Counted from the first letter of the stretch, positions 6,574-15,203 are shown. The stretch is 15,581 nucleotides of DNA from Oscillospiraceae bacterium (GCA_902803365.1 CADCPU010000315.1:1-15581), one strand, 5' to 3'. The notes: generated from the letters alone by a model not told the origin. Numbers and translations are program-made.

Positions 6574-7281
6574 TCACAACTCAAACACATACCCTCTGCC
6601 CTTAACCGTTTTGATGTATTTCGGATCGGACGGGTCGTCTTCGATCTTTTCTCTCAGGTGTCTTATATGGACCATAAGGGTGTTGTCACTTCCGAAGGAA
6701 TAGATGTCCCAGACTTTTTCTGTTATCTGTTCCTTGCTGAGTGTTATGTTCTTATTTGTTGCCAGATATTCCAGGAGCAGATACTCCTTGGCTGTCAGAT
6801 CGACCGGTCTGTTATCTTCAAGCAATATCCTCTTATCAAGATCGATAACGAATCTTCCGAATGTTATCTTCTTTTCTGCCACGGACGCATTCTCGTAGTA
6901 ACGCTGCCTTATAAGCATCGCACTGATCTTTGCTATGAGTTCTCTGGGGCTGAACGGCTTGGTTATATACTCGTCTCCGCCCAGCGCATATGAGAGAAGC
7001 TTATCCACTTCATCGACTCTGGCGGACAGGAATAGGATCGGGACCATAGATGTGGTCCTTATCTGTTTACAGACTTCAAAACCGTCGATATCCGGAAGCA
7101 TGACATCGAGCACGACGAGGTCGGGTCTTCCCGCTTTCTGCCTCTCGATCGCTTCTTCACCGCAGCTTGCAGTGATAATGTTTGTATAACCTTCTTTCTT
7201 GAGGACAGTCTCGAGCATAAGTCTGATGCCCGGGTCGTCATCAACAAGAAGGATCTTCTTGTCATAAGGCTTCTTGATCAT
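6574..7281 (-). CDS. OmpR/PhoB-family response regulator
   Basis: A 235-residue two-domain transcription regulator, partner of the kinase encoded 18 bases downstream. The receiver domain (about 7-122) has the acidic pocket VDDD (13-16), phospho-acceptor Asp59 in LVVLDVMLP, the switch Ser86 in PILFLSA, and Lys108 in ITKPFSP. The winged-helix DNA-binding domain (about 132-235) shows the family pattern LTAKEYLLLEYLA, a recognition-helix region DNTLMVHIRHLREKIE, and ends TVKGRGYVFEL. The receiver has GGDEY where GADDY is more usual. ATG 7279-7281 has AAGGA at 7290-7294, 8 bases upstream. I see no convincing promoter between its start and the upstream terminator at 7309-7345, so it may use readthrough or a weak promoter. 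Its likely target is the TTAA repeat array at 5156-5181. G+C is clearly higher than in the kinase gene. Confidence 0.95.
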   Translation of the reverse strand: MIKKPYDKKILLVDDDPGIRLMLETVLKKEGYTNIITASCGEEAIERQKAGRPDLVVLDVMLPDIDGFEVCKQIRTTSMVPILFLSARVDEVDKLLSYALGGDEYITKPFSPRELIAKISAMLIRQRYYENASVAEKKITFGRFVIDLDKRILLEDNRPVDLTAKEYLLLEYLATNKNITLSKEQITEKVWDIYSFGSDNTLMVHIRHLREKIEDDPSDPKYIKTVKGRGYVFEL

Positions 7282-7308
7282 ATTCCTTTTCCTTAATCAA
7301 TGATCACT

Positions 7309-7345
7309 AAAAAAACGGGCTGCCCCCTACTTATCGGGGACAGCC
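7309..7345 (-). terminator. Intrinsic terminator of the large LysM-like membrane protein gene
   Basis: A 10-bp stem (GGCTGCCCCC at 7318-7327 with GGGGACAGCC at 7336-7345, one G-U pair in RNA) closes an 8-base loop. On the minus strand it is followed by CG and a run of seven T (7309-7315). It lies 18 bases beyond the stop codon of the 1258-residue protein, and upstream of the response regulator. Confidence 0.92.
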
Positions 7346-7362
7346 AAACGTTTTGGTTGTTC

Positions 7363-10300
7363 TTACTGTGCTGCAGTCGTCTCTGCTGTTCCGTCAGCAG
7401 CTGCTGTAGTCTCGCCTGTAGCATCACCTGTTGCTGCATCGCCGTCGCCGAGTGAAGCTTCGCCGCTTACGGTTCCGGCATCGCCTGTAGCTGCAGGAGC
7501 AGTGCCGCCCGGCATTGCCATAGTTCCTTCGAGGATCTCCTTAGGCGGCAGGAGCAATACTTCGTTAGGTGACGGCTTGTATCCTTCAGGTACCGGTACA
7601 CCGCTGACTGCTACGTTGTAGTCGAGCAATGTCTGGATCTTAGGATCAGAGTCGCCTTCGATCTCGATGTTATAGACTCTCTTGAAGAGATCCCACCATG
7701 TTCTGTAACCTGTTGCATCAGAGAATGCAAATGTACCGATAGGTGCTGTCGGATCGACAGGTGCTGCAGGTGCGGTCTCATTAGGTATCGTCTCGATAAC
7801 CTCTGAAACCTCTGTTGCCTTTGTCTCCTCTGCCTCTTTCTCCTTCTTCTTATCGGAAGAACAAGACTTGGCGATGAGTACGATAATTACGATAAATACG
7901 ATCAATACTACTGCTACGAATGCAAGGAAGATCGCACCGTTACGGCTCAAGCGGAATGGCTTTTTACCGCCGCCGTTACCGCCTCTTCCTCCGCCTGCTG
8001 CAGGCCTTGGAGGCTGACCCGGACGTCTGTTCGGATTATTTCCGCCTGTAGGTCTGTTAGGATTAGGTCTCTGACCGTTAGGGTTAGAGATAGGTGTCGT
8101 CTTCGGCCTTGGCTTAGGCTCTGTTCTTACAGGCTGCGTCGGTGCAGGTGTCGGAGTCTCATAGTTATCGATTCCGAGGATGTTGTTGATCCAATCATCC
8201 TGCTCCTGAGCTGCTTCAACGCCCATGCCTGCGCCTGCTGCTGCGGCAGCGGCTGCTGTTGCTGCAGCTACCTCATCGTAATCGTAAGGTGCTGTATTAG
8301 GCTCGCTGAACTGCTCGTATCCTTCACCGTAACCTGCTTCGTAGTTCTGGTTATAACCCTGGGCATAGTTCTGATCATAGCCCTGAGCGTAGTTCTGGTC
8401 ATAGTAGCCTTCGTTCTGAGCGAAGTCCTGAGGCTGATACTGAGCATTAGGATCGCTGAACTGCTCATATGAATCATATGACTGCTGTTCCTGAGCATAT
8501 CCTTCGCCGTAGTAACCCTGATCTGCAGGTGCTTCCTGATAAGGAACCTGCTGCGCTTCTTCATCTTCGAATGTCTCGCTGCCGAAAGACTGGTAAGGTG
8601 CCTGCTGAGGAGCGAGGTCTTCATTCTCACGGTATTCGCCTACTGAATATGAAGCAGCGGAATCATCTGTTACAGGCTGCTCGGAGTTTACTGCATAAGA
8701 AGGTGAATCATATGTCTGACTGCCAAATACCGGCATATCAGGGATATCACCCTTTGAGGTCGGCTCTTCGTCTGCCTCTGCGATGACTGCGTTTTCGAAC
8801 GGCAATACCATATCATCGGAATCGGATGCGACTTCAACAGGAAGTTCCTCTTCCTCTACAGGCGCAGGAGCAGGTTCTGAAGCTGAAGCAGGCTCGGAAG
8901 AGAGCGGGAAGTTAACGTTATCGATCGGATTCTTCTCTTCGTTCGGAACTATATCGAACTCAGGTGCCGGTATAGTATCGACGAGAGGCTCCGGTGTGCC
9001 TTCTTCCTTCCAGTCGAAGGACGGTTCGTTGACAATCTTGGTGTCGTCACTCATTGCTGCTTCACCTCCGTTTTCTTCTTCATTATCTTCATTATCTTCT
9101 TTGTCCATGGTGATGCCGCCGAACGTATCTGTCGGGAACATTACGGACTTGGCACTGTCTGCGATGTCAGTGCTTCCTGCGTTATAAGGATCGAACGGCT
9201 TTAAGTCTTCCTGAGGCTCGTCGAAGTCCTCTTCGGTAGATCCGACAGAGAATACGATCTCATCATCATTGACAGTTACAGGCATCGGCTCTTCCTTCTT
9301 CTCTTCGGAAGCAGCTGCCATCGTATCGCCGTCAAAGCCCGGGATTACGAAGTTTGTAACATTGTTACTCTCGTCTTCCTTCTTCTCCTCAGCCTTTTCT
9401 TCATGATTATCTTCAGTCTTTTCTTCAGTCTCAGCCTCTTCAGCCTTGGTCTCTTCGACTTTAGCCTCTTCAACCTTAACTTCAGGAACAGGAGTCTCCT
9501 CCTTCTTCTCTTCGACCTTCTCTTCAGCCTTGACTTCTTCTGGCTCAGGCTTATCTTCTTCAACAGCGATAGTTGTCAGGTCGCTCTCTTCCTTGAGCTC
9601 GCGAAGAGCAGCTGCGATGATACCGTCGTTACTGATACCGCTGTCATCCTTGACCTGCTTAGCAAAAAGAGAATCAAAGGAACTTACTGTCTTTGTATCC
9701 ATCATGTTATCGTCTGCAGCGATAGCCGCACCTGTTACGAATGTCTCGGATACAGGTTCCATAACGGAAGGCTTGACCTCAGGAGCTGCCGCAAACGGAT
9801 TAAATGCGGATACGAACGGAGAATCGGAAGGGATCTCCGGCTCTGCAGGTGCGAGCTTCTCACCCTCGGCCATTGCAGGAGCGAGAGGGATATCATCTAT
9901 CTTGGTCTCTTCAACGAGAGCAGCCTTGAGTTCTTCCTCAGCCTGCTTCTGTGCTTCGAGGCCTTCTTTCTTGGACTGATCCATCTCACCGAAGAGAGAC
10001 TTCATCATCTCTTCGATACTGACTTCCTCAACAGGCTTAGCTTCAGCCGAAGCATCGAGGAATTCGACCTTGTTATCGACAGGAGCATCGGATGCAGGTT
10101 CTTCAGGAGCTACAAAATCCTTGAAGCTCAATTCTTCAAGATCAGGGATCTTGGCTGTCTCAGGCATCTTCTCCGTATCGTCATCATCACCGAAGGATAC
10201 GCCCGATTCATCTGTCTCAGGAACTTCGGAATCGATGCCTGCAACAAATCCTGAGTTTGCGATAGCCTCGGCTGCTGCGCCGATGATGCCGCCCTCTACT

Positions 10301-11139
10301 GTGGACTGGATGCTCATATTCTCGGTGTCTTCTTCTTTGTTCTTCTTCCTGAATCCGAACAGACCCTTCTTCTCGTCTGTCGTGATGCTCTCGACAAATG
10401 AGATGGAGAACTGCATAGGAACGTTAGGCATATTAGCCGTAGCCTGAACGATTACCGTACCTGCAGCATCGCACTGGTCATCAGCCTCGTCGAGGATCCT
10501 TAAGAGCTCTCTCTGTCCGAGGGCATTATAAACGGCCTTGTTACAGAGGATGATACAGTCATCGACGGAAAGTGTCGTGATGTTCGACCAGAGTGCATTG
10601 GCCGTCTTGGAAGATACGTAGTTATAAAAATCTCCTACACGATTGCCGTAGGCATCGATAGGTTCGATAGGGATACCGGCATCCGTAAGAGGATAGAGGG
10701 TATCGTTTCTGTAAAGAAAAGCAAGACCGCTTCCGATCGTTACTGCAAAAGCTTCGGAATCGTGAACGATGATTCCTGCAAAATAAGGAGAACGGTTATC
10801 CTGATCCTGAAGCTTGAGCTTACCCGTTACATCAACAGCTGTTGACAGGAATCCGGAGATCATTGCATCGATAGGTTTCCTGCCGAACTTTACTTCGTTC
10901 AGGATACCGCTCAATTGTGGTTCATAAGGCGGGATCATACCCGGCTCGTAACCCGGAATCGTTGGATGTGAAAAAACCGAAAAGAAAAAACCTTTCTCTT
11001 CCTTATCTATTGTAATATCTGCATTACGGCTCTCTCTTTTTCCGAAAAGACGTCCGTCCATGTAGAATGCATCGGTATGAGTCTTGGAAGGATAATATCT
11101 CGCTATCAAAGTACTCGCGAGACGAGTTAATTTGGCCAT
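7363..11139 (-). CDS. Large single-pass membrane protein: degenerate PP2C-like domain, long acidic disordered region, LysM-like C-terminus
   Basis: 1258 residues; I know no named gene with this architecture. Residues about 20-250 resemble a PP2C phosphatase fold: GKRESRNADITI recalls the N-E-D motif, SEAFAVTIGSGLAFLYRND the G-D-S-R-A-Y-L strand, and LSVDDCIILCNKAVYNAL the L-L-C-S-D-G-L motif. The metal-binding D-G of the last motif is N-K and the expected early D-G is S-H, so it is probably catalytically dead. Residues about 260-950 are low-complexity, strongly acidic (Glu/Lys repeats near 530-590, Tyr/Gln/Gly repeats near 880-945), then Pro/Asn/Gly-rich to 1060. One TM (about 1068-1091) follows basic KKPFRLSR, placing the N-terminus inside. 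Outside, TWWDLFKRVYNI to NEVLLLPP (1147-1199) looks like a LysM domain. ATG 11137-11139 has GGAGG 8 bases upstream and an extended -10 promoter. A sensor of wall state is an inference. Confidence 0.82.
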   Translation of the reverse strand: MAKLTRLASTLIARYYPSKTHTDAFYMDGRLFGKRESRNADITIDKEEKGFFFSVFSHPTIPGYEPGMIPPYEPQLSGILNEVKFGRKPIDAMISGFLSTAVDVTGKLKLQDQDNRSPYFAGIIVHDSEAFAVTIGSGLAFLYRNDTLYPLTDAGIPIEPIDAYGNRVGDFYNYVSSKTANALWSNITTLSVDDCIILCNKAVYNALGQRELLRILDEADDQCDAAGTVIVQATANMPNVPMQFSISFVESITTDEKKGLFGFRKKNKEEDTENMSIQSTVEGGIIGAAAEAIANSGFVAGIDSEVPETDESGVSFGDDDDTEKMPETAKIPDLEELSFKDFVAPEEPASDAPVDNKVEFLDASAEAKPVEEVSIEEMMKSLFGEMDQSKKEGLEAQKQAEEELKAALVEETKIDDIPLAPAMAEGEKLAPAEPEIPSDSPFVSAFNPFAAAPEVKPSVMEPVSETFVTGAAIAADDNMMDTKTVSSFDSLFAKQVKDDSGISNDGIIAAALRELKEESDLTTIAVEEDKPEPEEVKAEEKVEEKKEETPVPEVKVEEAKVEETKAEEAETEEKTEDNHEEKAEEKKEDESNNVTNFVIPGFDGDTMAAASEEKKEEPMPVTVNDDEIVFSVGSTEEDFDEPQEDLKPFDPYNAGSTDIADSAKSVMFPTDTFGGITMDKEDNEDNEEENGGEAAMSDDTKIVNEPSFDWKEEGTPEPLVDTIPAPEFDIVPNEEKNPIDNVNFPLSSEPASASEPAPAPVEEEELPVEVASDSDDMVLPFENAVIAEADEEPTSKGDIPDMPVFGSQTYDSPSYAVNSEQPVTDDSAASYSVGEYRENEDLAPQQAPYQSFGSETFEDEEAQQVPYQEAPADQGYYGEGYAQEQQSYDSYEQFSDPNAQYQPQDFAQNEGYYDQNYAQGYDQNYAQGYNQNYEAGYGEGYEQFSEPNTAPYDYDEVAAATAAAAAAAGAGMGVEAAQEQDDWINNILGIDNYETPTPAPTQPVRTEPKPRPKTTPISNPNGQRPNPNRPTGGNNPNRRPGQPPRPAAGGGRGGNGGGKKPFRLSRNGAIFLAFVAVVLIVFIVIIVLIAKSCSSDKKKEKEAEETKATEVSEVIETIPNETAPAAPVDPTAPIGTFAFSDATGYRTWWDLFKRVYNIEIEGDSDPKIQTLLDYNVAVSGVPVPEGYKPSPNEVLLLPPKEILEGTMAMPGGTAPAATGDAGTVSGEASLGDGDAATGDATGETTAAADGTAETTAAQ
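8332..8403 (-). repeat. Tandem 24-base coding repeat (YDQNYAQG units)
   Basis: Inside the large membrane protein, residues 913-936 hold three 8-residue units: YDQNYAQG, YDQNYAQG and the diverged YNQNYEAG, encoded by 24-base repeats with a few base changes. Flanking copies of YEQFSDPN (891-898) and YEQFSEPN (941-948) bracket the block, suggesting an older, larger duplication. Such repeats can change copy number by slippage. Confidence 0.8.
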
Positions 11140-11170
11140 TTAAAACTCCTCCACATTAATAATCATAATA

Positions 11171-11198
11171 ATTATAGCACAATGAAAATTTACACAAA
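11171..11198 (-). promoter_or_regulatory. Promoter of the large membrane protein gene
   Basis: On the minus strand a consensus TATAAT (11171-11176) is preceded by TGC, giving an extended -10. A weak -35, TTTGTG (11193-11198), lies 16 bases upstream. The predicted start near 11164 gives a leader of about 25 bases that includes the GGAGG at 11148-11152. Confidence 0.65.
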
Positions 11199-11228
11199 TG
11201 CTTTTTTCGAAATAATGCAAAATTAATG

Positions 11229-11263
11229 CAAAAAAGAAGACCGCAGTCCGAAAACTGCGGTCT
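11229..11263 (-). terminator. Intrinsic terminator of the DUF885 lipoprotein gene
   Basis: A perfect 10-bp stem (AGACCGCAGT at 11238-11247 with ACTGCGGTCT at 11254-11263) encloses a 6-base loop. On the minus strand TCTTTTTT follows. It begins 23 bases beyond the stop codon of the lipoprotein gene. Confidence 0.93.
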
Positions 11264-11286
11264 GTCAGTATTTTTGACGTTAGAGT

Positions 11287-13335
11287 TTACTTGCCGAGCT
11301 GGCGCTTTGCCGACTCTAAGATCTGCTCATATGTACCTGTCTGTGCATTGAGATAGATCGTGTGAAGTGTCTTGACATCCATCGTGTCATCAAGAGCAAA
11401 GATAGCATCGAGCGTCTTGGTGATCTCGTAGTAACCCATTGCATAAGGAAGCGGATAACCCGGATTTGCCGTACAGATCTCCTTAGTCCAATCAAGTCCG
11501 TCTTCTGTAAGAAGTGACATACCGAAGATCTCAGTAAAGTGGTCTACCGCATCCTCGTTTGTCCAACCCTCATAGTTATAACCGATATCGCAGCGGCCCA
11601 TGAGATACAGATCGAGCAGGGACTCAACTACGAATGCATCTACTGCATCATCACTGGCACCGAAGAAGAGAGGTGAATTGACCTCAACGTACTGTGCCCA
11701 TCCCTCGGCATAACCGATGGAATCAAAGATGACCATGTAGTAGTGATCTGAGATGCTTCTCGTATAAAGTGACTGATACATATGACCCGGATACGCTTCG
11801 TGTGCTACGACCGTACCGAAGTCAGCATTATCTGCAGCGGAGTTAACGAGCAACATGTTGTCGTCATAGCTGTCAATGTGATAACCGAGATATGCAGCAG
11901 GGCTGAAGCTGTCCTTGAATACATCCGGAACAGTCATGAAGTTATACTTGTGTTCCGGGATCTCAGGGAAATACTCGAAGATCTGATCATAGAGTGAATC
12001 AAGATTCTCCTGAAGATCACCTGCAGTATAGTCGTGATCCATATACTCCCATGTGGACAAGATCTTGCCGTAGAGAACCTTGAGCTGCTTATCAAGTTCG
12101 TCAGTCGCTTCCTGAGGTGTGATCGAGGAATTGGACTTGTTCATCATAACGATGTCATAGAGTTCCTTACCGTGCTCGAATCCGCAAAGGCCGCCCTGCT
12201 CGTTCTTGCAGTTGCCCTTGAGAGCGCCCATGCGCTTGGCACATTCTTCGAACTCAGGGAATACGACGTTCTTCATCGCGTCTTCGTGATCCTTGATGAG
12301 CTGTTCTCTGTCATCATCGGAAAGTCCCTTGATGTTATCGAGTCTCTTCTCAAATGACTCATAGAGGAAGCAGTCATCCTTCTGCTTTACGAGGTTCTCA
12401 AATGACTCAACAACGCCGTCATAGAGTTCGTCGCTTCCCGCATATCCGAGTTCAACTCTTGCTTCCTCGAATGTGCAGAGCTCATCATAATATCTGTCGA
12501 TATCCTTGAGGACTGCGATATAGTTCTCGGCATCCTCCTTGGTCTTAAATGAGATTACGTCGAGAACGAACAATATTTCGCACTGCTGGCTCGTAAATGA
12601 GTTGAATACAGGTGTCAGGAAATTGTATCCCGGATACTGCTCCATATACAGCTCCTGCTCGATATCATAAGTGATCTTCTCATAGAAGACTCTGTCGGAT
12701 TCATCAAGGCTCTCGTAGTCAATTGCATAGAGTCTGTCGAGATACTCCTGTGTATCCTTGATATCATCTTCTGTAGCGGCAAAAGATACATCACCCCAGG
12801 AAGGTTCGGACAGATCGATGTCCAATGCCTCGCAATCATCAAAGTAGATGACTGCATCGATATAGTCGTCGCTGAATACATCTACAAGGTAATCATGCTC
12901 GATCTTGTCGAGTTCTTCCTTTGCTTCCTTGCCTGTGATGTTTCCCGGCTTATGCTCCGGGTGGACCTTGTCGTAATCATACGGCTCGTCCGGGAAAATG
13001 AGATACTTGGCGTATTCCGAATCCTTCACTGTAGTGGGGGCTGTAGTAGGAGCCGGTTCGTCAGTAGGATCGGGAGCTTCTGTCGGATCAGCTTCCGTTG
13101 TTGTCTCTTCGGTATCTTCAGTTTCTTCTGTCTCTTCAGATTCCTCAGTATCCTTGTCCTTATCCCTGTTCTTTTTCTCCTTATCTTTTTTGTCTTTCTT
13201 GTCTTGATCTTCTTCCCTTTTAGTCCTTCTTGCTTCAACATCATCTTTGAAGCCGTCAATAAAAGAACACGAGGAAGACATCAACATCATTGCCGTAAGG
13301 AGCACGGCACACGCTTTGATCTTAATGTTTTTCAT
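11287..13335 (-). CDS. DUF885-family lipoprotein, putative metallohydrolase
   Basis: A 682-residue predicted surface lipoprotein. The N-terminus is a lipoprotein signal: basic MKNIKIK, a hydrophobic core, then LMSSSC with lipid-accepting Cys23. Residues about 30-105 are a linker, first Lys/Asp/Glu-rich then Thr/Pro/Glu-rich, probably spanning the cell wall. The rest is the DUF885 domain: VVAHEAYPGHMYQ (509-521) holds the family HE-x-x-P-G-H motif (His512, Glu513, His518), GYAEGWAQYV (541-550) the conserved E-G-W-A segment with Glu544 as likely third metal ligand, and NPGYPLPYAMGYYEI near 624-638 the conserved C-terminal region. The family is thought to be zinc-dependent peptidase-like; substrate unknown. 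ATG 13333-13335 has GGAGG 5 bases upstream. It follows the AMP-binding protein gene by 74 bases with no clear terminator between, so readthrough is possible, and it ends at its own terminator. Confidence 0.88.
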   Translation of the reverse strand: MKNIKIKACAVLLTAMMLMSSSCSFIDGFKDDVEARRTKREEDQDKKDKKDKEKKNRDKDKDTEESEETEETEDTEETTTEADPTEAPDPTDEPAPTTAPTTVKDSEYAKYLIFPDEPYDYDKVHPEHKPGNITGKEAKEELDKIEHDYLVDVFSDDYIDAVIYFDDCEALDIDLSEPSWGDVSFAATEDDIKDTQEYLDRLYAIDYESLDESDRVFYEKITYDIEQELYMEQYPGYNFLTPVFNSFTSQQCEILFVLDVISFKTKEDAENYIAVLKDIDRYYDELCTFEEARVELGYAGSDELYDGVVESFENLVKQKDDCFLYESFEKRLDNIKGLSDDDREQLIKDHEDAMKNVVFPEFEECAKRMGALKGNCKNEQGGLCGFEHGKELYDIVMMNKSNSSITPQEATDELDKQLKVLYGKILSTWEYMDHDYTAGDLQENLDSLYDQIFEYFPEIPEHKYNFMTVPDVFKDSFSPAAYLGYHIDSYDDNMLLVNSAADNADFGTVVAHEAYPGHMYQSLYTRSISDHYYMVIFDSIGYAEGWAQYVEVNSPLFFGASDDAVDAFVVESLLDLYLMGRCDIGYNYEGWTNEDAVDHFTEIFGMSLLTEDGLDWTKEICTANPGYPLPYAMGYYEITKTLDAIFALDDTMDVKTLHTIYLNAQTGTYEQILESAKRQLGK

Positions 13336-13359
13336 GTATACCTCCGTTCATGCTTCTCA

Positions 13360-13365
13360 ATTATA
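13360..13365 (-). promoter_or_regulatory. Possible -10 element of the lipoprotein gene
   Basis: A perfect TATAAT on the minus strand, 25 bases before the ATG at 13333-13335. I see no convincing -35 at 16-18 bases, so this is a weak call; the gene may also be transcribed from the ligase-like gene upstream. Confidence 0.35.
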
Positions 13366-13409
13366 TCTCAAATCCGTATGACTTATACCAACAAATTGTT
13401 AATTAATCG

Positions 13410-15179
13410 CTATTCTGCGGATTTTAAGTGATTATCGGTCACTTCTTTGGTCAATGTTTTATAATCGGTCACTCCAAGTCCTGCTTTTGGCAGAGATGCG
13501 CGGTACTCGATCTCGGACGGACGTGATGCTTCGTTAAGCACAAGCTCACATTCGTGCTCGATCGCTTCCTTAAGGTCAGAAAGCTTTGCATTATCAAAGA
13601 GATATCTGTCGTTAGGAACAACAACTGCTACCAAGACACTGTCTCCATCGTCATCACAGTAATCAACGACACAGACATCCTCTACGCCATATACGCTCTT
13701 TACGACATCCTCAATCGCCTTGAGCGATACCGATACACCGCGGATCTTCGCGAGTCTCTTCTCCGTATAATCAAAATAAAAGAAGCCGTTCTCGTCGATA
13801 TGTCCGATATCACCGGTATGGAGCCAGATCCTGCCGTCTCTGTGTTTTCGAAGGATCTTGGCCGTCTGCTCGGGATTGCCCTCGATATCCTTGAGGAGAG
13901 TAGGGCTGCAGATACAGATCTCACCCTCTTTTCCGACATCGAGCTCCATGAGGCTCTTCGGATCGACGATCTTCATCAGGATATTAGGGAACGGAATACC
14001 GAGTGAATTTGATCTTGCATGGAACTGCGGGTTAACGGAACTTACAGCAAGACACTCGGTAAGGCCGTACATCTCCTGGATCTCCGAACCGCAGTTGTGC
14101 TGAGCAAGGAAACTGTTAAATGTAGTCCTTCTCGTCGTATTAAATCCCGTTCCGACGGATATCGCCAGATCAAGGAAAGACATATCCTTCCTGGTATATT
14201 TATCAGACGATCTTATACTGTCATACAGATCCTGAAACATATTAGGATATCCGATGATTATATTCGGTTCGAACATGAATACCGCCCTCGTAAATCTCCT
14301 CTCCGTATAAAGCGGCAGGAGCGCAACACTGACGCCCGAGCAGAGCATCGAGTGGAATGCCATCGTCATGACGACACTGTAACTGTTATCGATTCCCGTA
14401 AGGGCGATCTTGCCCTGCATATCCTTAAGTTTAAAAGCGACTGCCACATTCGGTACTGCGGCATTGAACGCACGGTCCGTAAAAGATTCAACCTTGTACT
14501 CACCTGCGGCACTTCCTCTGTTAAACCTGATCGCGACCGACTCTTCGTCACGGGAGACAGGCTTCGAGAAATGAGTCTCCGGATTAAAGCCCGTAGATAC
14601 CATATCAATATATGAAACGATCTTCACGCCTTCGACCTGAGGAAGTTCTCTTCTAAAATAGTCCATATCACCATAGCTCAGGTGCGTCATGGCAAGGATC
14701 AGCTTATGAAACGGCTTCATGTAATCGCCAAGCTCGGCAAAGACAACGAGCTTCACATTAGTATCATCCAAACAACCCTTAAGCTTATCTCTCAAAGATC
14801 CGTTGCAGAATAAAGCCTTGCAGCCGTTACTTAACAGCGCGTTCTTCACTGTTCCGCGGGAAGCGTCCGGATCCAAAAACGAAGCGATCGCTCCGATCTT
14901 ATTTACCGCATAGAACATTACGATAAGCGGGATCGAATTCGGGAAAGAAAAAAGGACTACATCACCCTTCTTTATACCGTACTCAATGAGTTTTTCCGCT
15001 GCCTTGTCGATCTCGAAAAGGAGCCGGGAGTATGTAAACCGCTCATGAAAATAGATCAAAGCTCTGCGTTCCGGCATTTTGGCACATGTAGTGCTGAGCA
15101 TCTCGTAAGCCGAACCTTCGAAGTAGCGTATATTGTCTACCTCTTCCTTGTCGTAAAAACGCATCCACGCTCTGTCCAT
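13410..15179 (-). CDS. AMP-binding (ANL superfamily) acyl-CoA synthetase-like protein with altered active-site motifs
   Basis: A 589-residue cytosolic protein of the adenylate-forming family. The fold is clear: YGLTE (371-375), LHTGDIGHIDENGFFYF (453-469), EKRLAKIRGVSVSLKAIEDVV (473-493) and a small C-terminal domain. Several catalytic motifs are abnormal. The phosphate-binding S-G-T-T-G-x-P-K loop reads RGSAAGEYK (221-229); only the Gly and final Lys fit. The C-terminal motif, usually L-P-K-T-x-x-G-K, reads LPKAGLGV (563-570), with Val570 in place of the lysine that drives adenylation. Members normally activate carboxylic acids with ATP and then form a CoA or carrier thioester; here full adenylation activity is doubtful and the substrate is unknown. 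ATG 15177-15179 has GGAGGT at 15186-15191, 6 bases upstream. It diverges from radA and precedes the DUF885 lipoprotein gene. Confidence 0.85.
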   Translation of the reverse strand: MDRAWMRFYDKEEVDNIRYFEGSAYEMLSTTCAKMPERRALIYFHERFTYSRLLFEIDKAAEKLIEYGIKKGDVVLFSFPNSIPLIVMFYAVNKIGAIASFLDPDASRGTVKNALLSNGCKALFCNGSLRDKLKGCLDDTNVKLVVFAELGDYMKPFHKLILAMTHLSYGDMDYFRRELPQVEGVKIVSYIDMVSTGFNPETHFSKPVSRDEESVAIRFNRGSAAGEYKVESFTDRAFNAAVPNVAVAFKLKDMQGKIALTGIDNSYSVVMTMAFHSMLCSGVSVALLPLYTERRFTRAVFMFEPNIIIGYPNMFQDLYDSIRSSDKYTRKDMSFLDLAISVGTGFNTTRRTTFNSFLAQHNCGSEIQEMYGLTECLAVSSVNPQFHARSNSLGIPFPNILMKIVDPKSLMELDVGKEGEICICSPTLLKDIEGNPEQTAKILRKHRDGRIWLHTGDIGHIDENGFFYFDYTEKRLAKIRGVSVSLKAIEDVVKSVYGVEDVCVVDYCDDDGDSVLVAVVVPNDRYLFDNAKLSDLKEAIEHECELVLNEASRPSEIEYRASLPKAGLGVTDYKTLTKEVTDNHLKSAE

Positions 15180-15203
15180 CTGAGCACCTCCTTTATCAAA
15201 ATG

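Noticed and set aside
8332..8403. Repeats that could suggest a CRISPR array.
   Set aside because: The units are contiguous, 24 bases long, without spacers, and in frame with a coding sequence.
9403..10254. Long open frame on the plus strand (283 codons) inside the large membrane protein gene.
   Set aside because: It is a mirror of the acidic low-complexity coding sequence on the minus strand, with no ribosome binding site and a Leu/Phe/Ser-rich composition expected from reversed Glu/Lys codons.
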